In this document: piece by piece, positions 10,606 to 18,360 of the stretch
Layout: each line of letters starts with the position of its first letter
Position numbering within the stretch: position 1 is the first letter of the stretch
Assembly: GCF_000142905.1 (NCBI RefSeq)
Contig: NW_013657669.1
Span: forward strand, 412,708 to 476,707
Direction: 5' to 3'
DNA length: 64,000 nucleotides
DNA from: Thecamonas trahens ATCC 50062
Taxonomy: Eukaryota > Apusozoa > Apusomonadida > Apusomonadidae
Translations under genes and position numbers: made by a program
The notes under the pieces: generated by a model
Database searches by the model: none
What the model saw: only the letters and a program-made list of their open reading frames with translations
Told to the model about the DNA's origin: nothing

Positions 10606-12006
10606 TTACTTTCGGCCGCGCTTCCGCGGCCGCCCACCCTTCCGTTTGCCGCCGCCAGAGCGGCGACTGGCGCCGTCGCTGTTGCCAGCTCGCTCACTCG
10701 GCCGCTTGTTCGAAGACTTCGTCACCGGGGCGTCCGAAGGTCCTAGCAACCACACGCCTAGGGCAGCCACCATGCCTACCGCCACGTACCCATACCGCCA
10801 GAGTGCCACCCACGACGAGGCCCGCAGAGCGCCATGCGCTTCCAGCAGGGCCTTGGCTTCGAGCTGCGGTGCATCGAGCTCGCCCTTCGCCGACTCGAGT
10901 ACATCGAGGGCTCCCCACCCGTTGAGTGTTGCCCGGTTCGGGTCTGCGCCGGCGTCGAGAAGGAGCGCCATCATCGGGACGTGTGCGTGCGCGGTGGCCG
11001 TGATGAGCGGTGTCACACCCTTGGCGTTTCCACCATTGACGTCGGCGCCAGCCGCCACAAGCGCACGCGCCACTGCAGTGTGGCCCTGCTCGGCGGCAAT
11101 CTGCAGCGGCCGCCATCCATCCCGCCGTCCGGCGTCGGGGACGGCACCGGCCTGTAGGAGCGCCTCGCACACAGCCAGGTGTCCGCGCTGAGCTGCTGCG
11201 TACAGTGGCGTTGTTCCGTCGCCAAGTGCAGCCGAAACGTCGGCACCAAGCTCGATGAGGGTGCGGACCACGTCGAGATGGCCGTGGAACGCTGCAGCAT
11301 ACAGCGCCGAGCCCGATCGCTCGTCAGGAGTTGCATCCACATCGCCCCCGAGCTCGATCAGCTCGCGCACATCCCTGACATGGTTGTGGAGCGCCGCCAG
11401 GTAAACCTGGTCGTCGAGCTCGGCCCGCGACGTTGCGGGCGGAAGAATAACAAACTCATCGGCGTCTGGCCCGCTGCTTCTCCACCCGGCCTCGGCCCCA
11501 GAGCCGCTGCTTGGGCCCTGTGCCGATGATCCGGGCACCTGCGGGAGGGGAAGCTTGTCGTGGAACTTGCGCAAGATGCGAACGCGAGCGCCGTCTCCAT
11601 CATCGCCGGCACCTCCACCGCTTTCGCCGACAAAGACCTCGGCGTGCTTGGCGTAGAAGGCCTCGAGCAAGGCGAGGTCTGACACCCCCGGCTGGGAGGG
11701 ACCGCTGGGGTCCGAGGCCTGTAGCAGCGCTTGGAGCTTGCCTGCCGCCCGGTCCGAGAGCCCGCTTGCCTGCGCCTGCTTGATCCGTGCTTCGGCGCTA
11801 GCCTCGGCCGCTGCAAGCGCCAGCTCGGCCTCGTACACCGGCTGCCTCTCGCCGCCGCTTTCGGTCGCCACCGCCGCTGAGCTCACCGCCGCCCACATGG
11901 CGTCGTCGAGCGCAGCGCGGCCGTCACCGTCGGCCGCCCGGCACGCCGCCACCAGCCATGCAAGCCCGAGAGCAAGAGCAAGAGCGCTTGCCGTGCTCGC
12001 ACGCAT
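10606..12006 (-). CDS. Single-pass membrane ankyrin-repeat protein
   Basis: 466 residues. The N terminus (MRASTASALALALGLAWLVA) is a convincing signal peptide. A Ser/Gly-rich linker leads to about six ankyrin repeats (about 196-395) with classical units such as GTTPLYAAAQRGHLAVCEALL. One TM helix (about 402-425, YGYVAVGMVAALGVWLLG) is followed by a short, very basic tail of Lys/Arg/Gly. The topology predicts ankyrin repeats on the lumenal or outer face, which is unusual because ankyrin repeats are mostly cytosolic. Its 3' end lies 47 bp from the 3' end of the polycystin gene. The function is unknown. Confidence 0.8.
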   Translation of the reverse strand: MRASTASALALALGLAWLVAACRAADGDGRAALDDAMWAAVSSAAVATESGGERQPVYEAELALAAAEASAEARIKQAQASGLSDRAAGKLQALLQASDPSGPSQPGVSDLALLEAFYAKHAEVFVGESGGGAGDDGDGARVRILRKFHDKLPLPQVPGSSAQGPSSGSGAEAGWRSSGPDADEFVILPPATSRAELDDQVYLAALHNHVRDVRELIELGGDVDATPDERSGSALYAAAFHGHLDVVRTLIELGADVSAALGDGTTPLYAAAQRGHLAVCEALLQAGAVPDAGRRDGWRPLQIAAEQGHTAVARALVAAGADVNGGNAKGVTPLITATAHAHVPMMALLLDAGADPNRATLNGWGALDVLESAKGELDAPQLEAKALLEAHGALRASSWVALWRYGYVAVGMVAALGVWLLGPSDAPVTKSSNKRPSERAGNSDGASRRSGGGKRKGGRPRKRGRK

Positions 12007-12149
12007 GTAGCCAAGTGGTCCTATCTGGGCTGTCCAAGTGCTGCAGGTTGGGCGTATAGTCGGCAGACGTCCTTTTCCCGGGAATGCACAGTGTTATTCA
12101 AAGCCAAGCGCGAATTTTGTAATTCTCCCATACGTGGACATATGTGTTT

Positions 12150-12222
12150 GCCCGCATGGCCCAGTGGTTAGGGCGCTCCGCTTCGAACGGAGAGATCGCG
12201 AGTTCGATCCTCGCTGTGGGCT
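12150..12222 (+). tRNA. tRNA-Arg (anticodon UCG)
   Basis: Full cloverleaf. The acceptor stem GCCCGCA pairs with TGTGGGC (one G-U), the D stem GCCC pairs with GGGC, the anticodon stem CTCCG/CGGAG encloses the loop CTTCGAA, and the T arm GCGAG-TTCGATC-CTCGC is canonical. The loop gives anticodon TCG, reading CGA (Arg). No intron. The next three genomic bases (12223-12225) are CCA, then a nine-T run starts at 12226. Confidence 0.96.
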
Positions 12223-12225
12223 CCA

Positions 12226-12241
12226 TTTTTTTTTGTTTTTT
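12226..12241 (+). terminator. Pol III T-run terminator of tRNA-Arg
   Basis: Nine T, one G, then six T immediately after the tRNA 3' end, the standard RNA polymerase III termination signal. Confidence 0.9.
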
Positions 12242-12510
12242 GCTTCGCTCTCTACCCTCCCGCATCCTCCCAGCTTGTGCAGACCACATCAAGCATTTGA
12301 CGTGCTTGCGTCTGGCTCGCAGTCGTTTCTCGTTGGCCACCAAGGCCGCGGCAGCTCTTGCGGTGCCAGTGCAAAATCAATTCCCACTCAAAATGCGCCT
12401 TACTCTCGCCTAGGCCAACTTGTTCGTGATGTGGGCGAAGCAATCGTCCGGCGAGTGAGCCAGCCACCGGTGTCCAACCTTTGCGGTCGCGGGCACTCTT
12501 CTGACGCGCC

Positions 12511-13302
12511 ATGCGACGGGCAGGACTAGCGAGACGACGGCGGGGAGTGCGGCGGTTGGCACGGGCGACATCTGTGGTTGCGGCTGGGTGCGGGGTTCTG
12601 GCGGCGCTGTTAACCTCGCCGTATGTGGTTGCCAACGCGACTGGCCACAGCAAGCAGTACACAGCCGCCGAGGGCTCCGGCGCGTTCGACACACTCGACG
12701 GGTTCCTCTTTGTCATTGCCGGCGTATGCGGGGCGCTGGTCCTCACCGCGCTTGTCGGCCTCGCCGCGGGATATGCCGACGTGCCGTCGGCCAACATGCT
12801 CTGGGCATACTCGGCTGTCATGGGTGTGCTGAGTCTCGGGGTAATGGTGGCGATTGTGCTGCCGTGGGTCGCGCACCCAGCTGAGTATGCTGATCAGCAA
12901 GAGACGGTATGGGGATCTGGTCCGGCGGGGCTTGCTGCTACTGTGGCGGCGGCTCTGGTTGCGGGCGGTGCGGCGGCGGCGGCGGCGGGAGCCGGATGGC
13001 GGCACGCCAAGCTGGCGGCGCTCTCCGACGCGGACAAGGAGGAGCTGGCCAAGCTTCTTGCACCACCGGCGCTCCGTGTCCGGCGCGAGACGCAAGCGCT
13101 GCGCCCAAGCGATGACCCCCCTTCGCCGCTCAACTCGGACGTGATGCTTGGCGGACATCGATCGGGGCTTGTTGAGACGGCAGCCATCGACATTCCTGGC
13201 ACGGGCGAGGTCTCGCGGGCGGCGGCGGCTTCGCTCTCTGCAGCCTCGCAGGCTGACGTCATTACGGTCGATCCGCTGGTGGCGCGGTCGTGGCTTCGGT
13301 GA
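12511..13302 (+). CDS. Four-TM hypothetical membrane protein
   Basis: 263 residues, no family recognised. An Arg-rich N terminus (MRRAGLARRRRGVRRLARA) precedes four hydrophobic helices near 20-40, 66-88, 96-120 and 138-160. The first extracytosolic loop carries an N-x-T site (NATGHSK). After TM4 comes a cytosolic tail of about 100 residues with a charged helix (SDADKEELAKLL) and a Ser/Ala-rich end. The layout (large first loop, four TMs, cytosolic tail) is claudin/PMP22-like in topology only; I do not see a W-x-x-W or C-C signature. The stop lies 11 bp from the stop of the convergent farnesyl diphosphate synthase gene. Confidence 0.7.
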   Translation: MRRAGLARRRRGVRRLARATSVVAAGCGVLAALLTSPYVVANATGHSKQYTAAEGSGAFDTLDGFLFVIAGVCGALVLTALVGLAAGYADVPSANMLWAYSAVMGVLSLGVMVAIVLPWVAHPAEYADQQETVWGSGPAGLAATVAAALVAGGAAAAAAGAGWRHAKLAALSDADKEELAKLLAPPALRVRRETQALRPSDDPPSPLNSDVMLGGHRSGLVETAAIDIPGTGEVSRAAAASLSAASQADVITVDPLVARSWLR

Positions 13303-13313
13303 CTGGTTGCCGT

Positions 13314-14519
13314 TTACTTTGTGCGGTTGGCAATCTTGGCGAGGAGGTCGGAGAAGACGCGGGCGTCAAAGTGGTCAAAACCTGAGATGTCGGCCTCGAG
13401 CTCGGCAACCGCTGCAGCCTCGTAGGCCCGGAACTCGGCCTCGAGCTCCAGGTCGCGGTAGATGGACTTGACGGCCTCGACGAAGAACGCGTCCGAGCGG
13501 CCGTAGTTGTTCTCCAGCGCCCGGCGCTGGTCCGGCGACGCCCGTTCGAGTGCGGTCACCACCAGCCACGTGCACTTGTTGTCCTGGATGTCGGTCCCGA
13601 TCTTGCCCGACACCGCAGGATCCCCAAAGCAGTCGAGCACGTCGTCCTGGATCTGGAAGTACCGGCCCATGTCGAGCAGGATGCGCTCGGCGTCGGCAAA
13701 GGCCTGCGGCTCGTTCACGTTGGCAAGGGTCATGCCCAGCGAGACCGGAAGGAAGAACGAGTAGTACCCGGTCTTGTACTTGACGATCTGGTTGTACTTG
13801 GCCATAGTAAACCGCGAGAGGTCCACGTCATCGGCCGGCGCGGTCTTGAGATCGAGCAGCTGTCCGAGCTCCGTCCGGTACGTCACGTCGTGAAAGGTCT
13901 CCATGAGCGACACGTAGTGCGGCGAGTTGCGAAAGTGCTTCTTGAGGATGATGTAGATGAATGACTCGAGAATGAGCGCGTCGTTGACGGCATCCATTCC
14001 AATATGCGGACTTTGGTACCAGCACGGGACACCCCGCCGGGTGAGCGAGTTGTCCATGATGTCGTCGGCCACAAGGAGAAAGGCCTGCATAAACTCGACG
14101 CACCACCCGAGCGCCGCAGCCTTAAAGTACTCGGCGCGCTCCAGTGGCGCACCCTTGACACCAGCAACCGTATCCACCACCGCCATGCCGCGATTGAGCT
14201 TGCCGCCCGGCACGTTGTACTGCGCCATGTAGTCGAGATACTCTTGCAGCTCAGTCGGCACTTCGTAGCTCGCCCCGAGCTCGTCCACCAACTCGGTCCG
14301 CAGCTGCTGGAACACGCCCTTGAACTGTGCCCGGCCGGCCGACGGCTTTGCTCCGCTTGCCAGCCCACGCGCCACACCTGCCATTGCCGCGCCCATCCCA
14401 CCTACTGAGGTGCCTGTCGCCGTCACTGTCGCCGTCGACGGGTATCCCCGCGTCGCCAGCCACGCACCGCCGCGAGCTGCGCCGCACCGCCAGGCAGCCC
14501 CAAGCCGTTGAGCAAACAT
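13314..14519 (-). CDS. FPS: Farnesyl diphosphate synthase, probably organelle-targeted
   Basis: 401 residues. Both Asp-rich prenyltransferase motifs are intact: DDIMD with the following NSLTRRG, and DDVLDCFGDP in the second half. These bind Mg2+ and the allylic and isopentenyl diphosphates. FQIQDDVLD and GKIGTDIQDNKCTWL are typical FPPS stretches, so the product is most likely C15 farnesyl diphosphate for sterols, dolichol and prenylation. The first ~60 residues are rich in Arg, Ala, Ser and Thr with almost no acidic residues, resembling a mitochondrial presequence, an extension absent from the usual ~350-residue cytosolic enzyme. The ATG at 14519 is chosen because upstream codons are repeat translation. 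Dolichol-dependent ALG1 lies in the same window, but no linkage is implied. Confidence 0.93.
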   Translation of the reverse strand: MFAQRLGAAWRCGAARGGAWLATRGYPSTATVTATGTSVGGMGAAMAGVARGLASGAKPSAGRAQFKGVFQQLRTELVDELGASYEVPTELQEYLDYMAQYNVPGGKLNRGMAVVDTVAGVKGAPLERAEYFKAAALGWCVEFMQAFLLVADDIMDNSLTRRGVPCWYQSPHIGMDAVNDALILESFIYIILKKHFRNSPHYVSLMETFHDVTYRTELGQLLDLKTAPADDVDLSRFTMAKYNQIVKYKTGYYSFFLPVSLGMTLANVNEPQAFADAERILLDMGRYFQIQDDVLDCFGDPAVSGKIGTDIQDNKCTWLVVTALERASPDQRRALENNYGRSDAFFVEAVKSIYRDLELEAEFRAYEAAAVAELEADISGFDHFDARVFSDLLAKIANRTK

Positions 14520-14614
14520 AGTATAGATTCGAGCTTGTCGTGGAAGAGTGGGAGAGAGACGAAGAGATAAAGTGGGAGATGTGTGTGGTGTGTGGTGTGT
14601 GGTGGTGTGGTGTC

Positions 14615-14656
14615 GTGGGTGTGGGTGTGGGTGTGGGTGTGGGTGTGGGTGTGGGA
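14615..14656 (+). repeat. (GTGGGT)n hexamer microsatellite
   Basis: About six perfect GTGGGT units in the divergent region between the farnesyl diphosphate synthase start and the next gene. The region is G-rich on the plus strand and could form G-quadruplexes. Confidence 0.95.
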
Positions 14657-14668
14657 ACCAGTAGCGCC

Positions 14669-15135
14669 AAACCCATCCCCGCCTGTGCCTCTGTTCATCG
14701 GCTGGTCTCTGCCTTTGGATCAAACCCATCCCCGCCTGTGCCTCTGTTCATCGGCTGGTCTCTGTCTTTGGATCAAACCCATCCCCGCCTGTGCCTCTGT
14801 TCATCGGCTGGTCTCTGTCTTTGGATCAAACCCATCCCCGCCTGTGCCTCTGTTCATCGGCTGGTCTCTGTCTTTGGATCAAACCCATCCCCGCCTGTGC
14901 CTCTGTTCATCGGCTGGTCTCTGCCTTTGGATCAAACCTATCCCCGCCTGTGCCTCTGTTCATCGGCTGGTCTCTGTCTTTGGATCAAACCCATCCCCGC
15001 CTGTGCCTCTGTTCATCGGCTGGTCTCTGTCTTTGGATCAAACCCATCCCCGCCTGTGCCTCTGTTCATCGGCTGGTCTCTGCCTTTGGATCAAACCTAT
15101 CCCCGCCTGTGCCTCTGTTCATCGGTTGGTCTTTG
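14669..15135. repeat. 53-bp minisatellite, about 8.8 copies
   Basis: Copies start at 14669, 14722, 14775, 14828, 14881, 14934, 14987, 15040 and 15093, the last partial. Each starts AAACCCATCCCCGCC (AAACCTATCC in two copies) and ends CTTTGGATC. Variation is confined to a few positions (CTCTGTCTTT versus CTCTGCCTTT; CCCATCC versus CCTATCC). It contains no stop in any forward frame. Confidence 0.97.
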
Positions 15136-15253
15136 TCGTCTTCGGCACGCGGCTCTCGGCGCCCCATTGGTTGGCCTGACACACATCAGGCACACCACGC
15201 CATACAATCATTGCCGCCAAGTTACGAGTGGTTGGACTGCTCGGCACACTGTC

Positions 15254-18145
15254 ATGGCTGCTAGTCCTCGGTCTTCCGCCAAGACCACCCCGGTCTCGGT
15301 TTACCACGCCCTCGCCCAGATTGCCGACAACCTGGCACGCGTGACTCCACCTGCGTCGTTGCCACTCCCGGCTGACTCCTCGGCTACACCGTCAGCATCG
15401 TCGTCATCGCTCAAGTCGGCTCTGCTTGCCCCGTTCCGTCTTGTGTCGACGACGGTGAAAGCGAGCAAGGCTTACCGGAATCGAACCGCTGCCCTCGCTG
15501 CATACAGCGATGCCCGCAAGCGGCTCCCTCCCATCATCAGCTGGCTTCGCCGCTCGCCGCTCGATGTCTTCCGCAACTGCAGGCTCGATGCCGGGCGCAA
15601 GATAGCGGACGAGCCCGGCCGGGGCGATCGTGTCGATGCTGCGATGGCGGTCCGCGGCGCTCTGCTCCGGCGTGCGGCCAAGGTCGCCCGCATGGCCATC
15701 GCTCTCGGGGAGAGCTCGCTCGGCTGCTCGGCTGCGGACATGCTTCCGATCGCACTTGCACTCGCGTCAGCACTCTTTGGACTGAGCCGTCGACAGGCTG
15801 CCGCCAAGCTCCTCCGCGCCATCCTTGCCAAGCTCGATCCGAGTTGTGCCTTTCTCGATGCCCAAGCGCCATGCGCTGGAGTGAGCAAAGGCAAGAAGGG
15901 CACGAGTGACGGCGCACTCGAGTTGGGCTGCGACTACGTTTCGCTACTCAACAACTTTGCTTTGACCTTTGAGAGCGATGACGCTCCTACCGCACTCGCG
16001 CTCTATCTTCGGTCGCTTGATATCACGCAGCACCAAGTGTCTATCGATGACAAATTCAAGCCACAGCGCATCACCCGTATCGCTATCATTCACACCAACA
16101 TGGCCACTGTGCACCAGCGGATGGGAGACACGTCAGCGTCAATCTTTCACCGCTTTGAAGCTGCTGCTGTGCTCTCATCGCTAGACCAGCCCCCGCCTTC
16201 CACGGCTCTTGACATCCTGGGCCGTCTCTCCAGCATGTTTCTCTGCGCCTTCAACACGCCCGATTGCTCGAACAAAACCGGAGCCACCGGCCTGGCCTCG
16301 CTGATGCTGGCGATCTACACCGCGCGGCCCGCCGTAGCTTTGGCAAAGACCGATCTCCAGAAGGCCGATGCCCTCCATGACACCGCTGTCTGCCTTGTGC
16401 TTGCCAGCCGGCTGACTGAAGCAGAGCATCTGCTGCATGCGGCGCTTGCGACTGATCCCGCCCTCGACGCGCTTGCTGCCGGAGGCTGCGGCACCTTTTC
16501 CGCCCTCGCCACCGTCTATCGTGAAGCCTCGCGCTTTGACGCGGCCCGCGCCATGCTTGCGCACGGCCTTGCAGTCGTCGATCCAACCTCAGAGTTTGCG
16601 GCCTGCCTTGCTGCCGACTCGGTCCGTGACGCACTGCAGTCGGGCGATGTTGACACCGCGGCTGTCCACGCCGCTGCAGTCCTTGCCACGCCACTCACGC
16701 CTCTTTTTGCATCCAGTCACATCTCGGTCTATGCGGCACTCGCTAGTGGTGTGAGCACATGCCAGCTGCCTCCCTCGGCTCTCCCTCTCGGCTGGCAAGC
16801 CGGCGTTCTTGATGCGTATCGTACTCTTTGCGGCGAGTCGGGCGAGCCGCACCCGAGCTTGACCTCTGTTGCCCGCGTTGTGCGGACGGCTGCCGCGCTG
16901 GCGGCGGATCCTGACGACGCTGCTCGCGCTTTCGCTGCACAGCTTGCTGACATCCATCCACTGCCGCCGACACTTACGCCCGCTGCTCCAGTTCTGGCGG
17001 CGCTCCTCGACGTCGACTACTCGCCTGCCGAGAGCAAAGGCATGCCATTTCGCGTCGCCGCCGCGAACGCTGCCGCGTGCGCCGCCCTCGCCCAAATCGA
17101 CCTCTCTGATCAAGTACCAGTCACACTACCGGTCGTCCATGTCTCAGCTCTTGATGCCCTCCTTGTGGCCACAGCAGGCGGAGACCTCTCCCGTCTTCCT
17201 GGCCCGCTGGGCATGTGGCCTGTCCTTGGTCTCGCGCCCGAGTTTGATGCATGCTTTCTCGACGATGGACTTTTGCTGTGGCGTGAGGCGCTCGTCCACT
17301 GGCTGGAGGCGGTTGCTGTCATTGTGGTCGTCGGCGATGGCGAGTGGCTTGCTCTCTGCGCGCTGCCTGCGCCGGCGATCCCGGTCTGGCTCGCACCATC
17401 CGGCAAAGATCCGGACTGCGCCTTTGCCGATGCCCTTCACAGCTTCTTGGCGGCGATTCCGTCATCGCATCTCTCGCTCTCTCTTGTACTGCCAAATACG
17501 CCGCTTGCAGCGCTTGCATGGTTTGCCCGACATGCGTCGCAACGCGTCACCGTCTACAGCGGGGCCCCAAAGAGCCACACCGGCCCGACGCGTGCGTGGG
17601 GTGCGTCCGTTGGTGCCTTTCGCGGCACCATCCCATTCGCAAGGCTACCCACCGTCTCGCACCCTCCGGTACACTCCGTTGTCTTTCCACATCTTCCGAT
17701 CTCGCTCTCGGAGCTCATTGCTGCTACCCAAGGCCCATCGGCGCATCCAGTCGCTGACTGGGCTGCCTGGCTTGCTTCGCCCGTGCCGAACCTGCCTGCC
17801 TGCCCGCACCTTGACGCTGGCATATCGCCTCTGCAGCTTGACGCCGCTGAGCTTGGCAGCGACCTTTGTCGCCGCATTGCTGTTGACCCGCCGCTGGATG
17901 TGATCAGCAGCTCTCCACGCCATGTTGCTCTCTTTGTCCACGTCATCGGCGCCCAACCTGGCGAGGGACTTGTCGTGAGGAACTGGCTTCTGGCCGCATC
18001 CATCTCAGCAACTAATTGTGTAGCCATCGGTCTCACGCCCGATCCCGCACTCGCCACCGTGTTCATTGTCATCGCGGATACTGCCACCCGTCGCGCACTT
18101 GCCGTCCATATCTCAGCCGCACTCGCGCGCGTGGCTAAACTCTAG
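15254..18145 (+). CDS. Large helical-repeat protein, possible TPR plus CHAT-like
   Basis: 963 residues, not firmly recognised. The N-terminal ~100 residues are Ser/Pro-rich. From about 120 to 560 it is Ala/Leu-rich, paired-helix sequence with TPR-like units (LLNNFALTFESDDAPTALAL; ATVYREASRFDAARAMLAHG). The C-terminal ~350 residues resemble an alpha/beta domain. The end, GEGLVVRNWLLAASISATN followed by VAIGLTPDPALATVFIVI, is reminiscent of the last strands of caspase-like CHAT domains that follow TPRs, but I see no His-Gly...Cys dyad. If related, it is probably catalytically inactive. The ATG at 15254 gives the first non-repetitive sequence; the frame is open upstream through the minisatellite. 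Confidence 0.65.
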   Translation: MAASPRSSAKTTPVSVYHALAQIADNLARVTPPASLPLPADSSATPSASSSSLKSALLAPFRLVSTTVKASKAYRNRTAALAAYSDARKRLPPIISWLRRSPLDVFRNCRLDAGRKIADEPGRGDRVDAAMAVRGALLRRAAKVARMAIALGESSLGCSAADMLPIALALASALFGLSRRQAAAKLLRAILAKLDPSCAFLDAQAPCAGVSKGKKGTSDGALELGCDYVSLLNNFALTFESDDAPTALALYLRSLDITQHQVSIDDKFKPQRITRIAIIHTNMATVHQRMGDTSASIFHRFEAAAVLSSLDQPPPSTALDILGRLSSMFLCAFNTPDCSNKTGATGLASLMLAIYTARPAVALAKTDLQKADALHDTAVCLVLASRLTEAEHLLHAALATDPALDALAAGGCGTFSALATVYREASRFDAARAMLAHGLAVVDPTSEFAACLAADSVRDALQSGDVDTAAVHAAAVLATPLTPLFASSHISVYAALASGVSTCQLPPSALPLGWQAGVLDAYRTLCGESGEPHPSLTSVARVVRTAAALAADPDDAARAFAAQLADIHPLPPTLTPAAPVLAALLDVDYSPAESKGMPFRVAAANAAACAALAQIDLSDQVPVTLPVVHVSALDALLVATAGGDLSRLPGPLGMWPVLGLAPEFDACFLDDGLLLWREALVHWLEAVAVIVVVGDGEWLALCALPAPAIPVWLAPSGKDPDCAFADALHSFLAAIPSSHLSLSLVLPNTPLAALAWFARHASQRVTVYSGAPKSHTGPTRAWGASVGAFRGTIPFARLPTVSHPPVHSVVFPHLPISLSELIAATQGPSAHPVADWAAWLASPVPNLPACPHLDAGISPLQLDAAELGSDLCRRIAVDPPLDVISSSPRHVALFVHVIGAQPGEGLVVRNWLLAASISATNCVAIGLTPDPALATVFIVIADTATRRALAVHISAALARVAKL

Positions 18146-18360
18146 CTCAGCATCGACACCGCCAAAAATCGCACGCCGCTGCCCGGCATGGCACGCTTTT
18201 TTTCAGCACCCGCTCGCCGCTATTCGCCCCGGCTCCTGCGAGTGCCCCCCCCCCCCCCCCCTCCCCCCCCCCTCCACCACCCCACCCCCAACCCCGCCGC
18301 CGGGAGGAGAAGATAGACAACCTCTGCACCGCTCTCTCTCTCCCCCCTTCCCCCCCCTCC
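18146..18360 (+). promoter_or_regulatory. C-tract 5' region
   Basis: Short intergenic stretch before the IQ/DH/ArfGAP gene, with long C runs (18245-18261 and 18263-18272) and CT-rich sequence up to the proposed first ATG at 18361. No gene is seen here. Confidence 0.5.

Noticed and set aside
12144-12413. Open frame with M-A-Q-W-L-G-R-S-A-S-N-G-E across the tRNA
   Set aside because: It is the translation of the tRNA-Arg gene and its flank; this peptide pattern is a well-known false ORF over tRNA genes.
14669-15135. CRISPR-like array
   Set aside because: The 53-bp units are directly tandem with no unique spacers, in a eukaryotic genome; it is a minisatellite.
14540-15253. N-terminal repeat extension of the 963-aa protein
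   Set aside because: The frame is open only because the repeat has no stops in any frame; kept as a finding but not as coding sequence.
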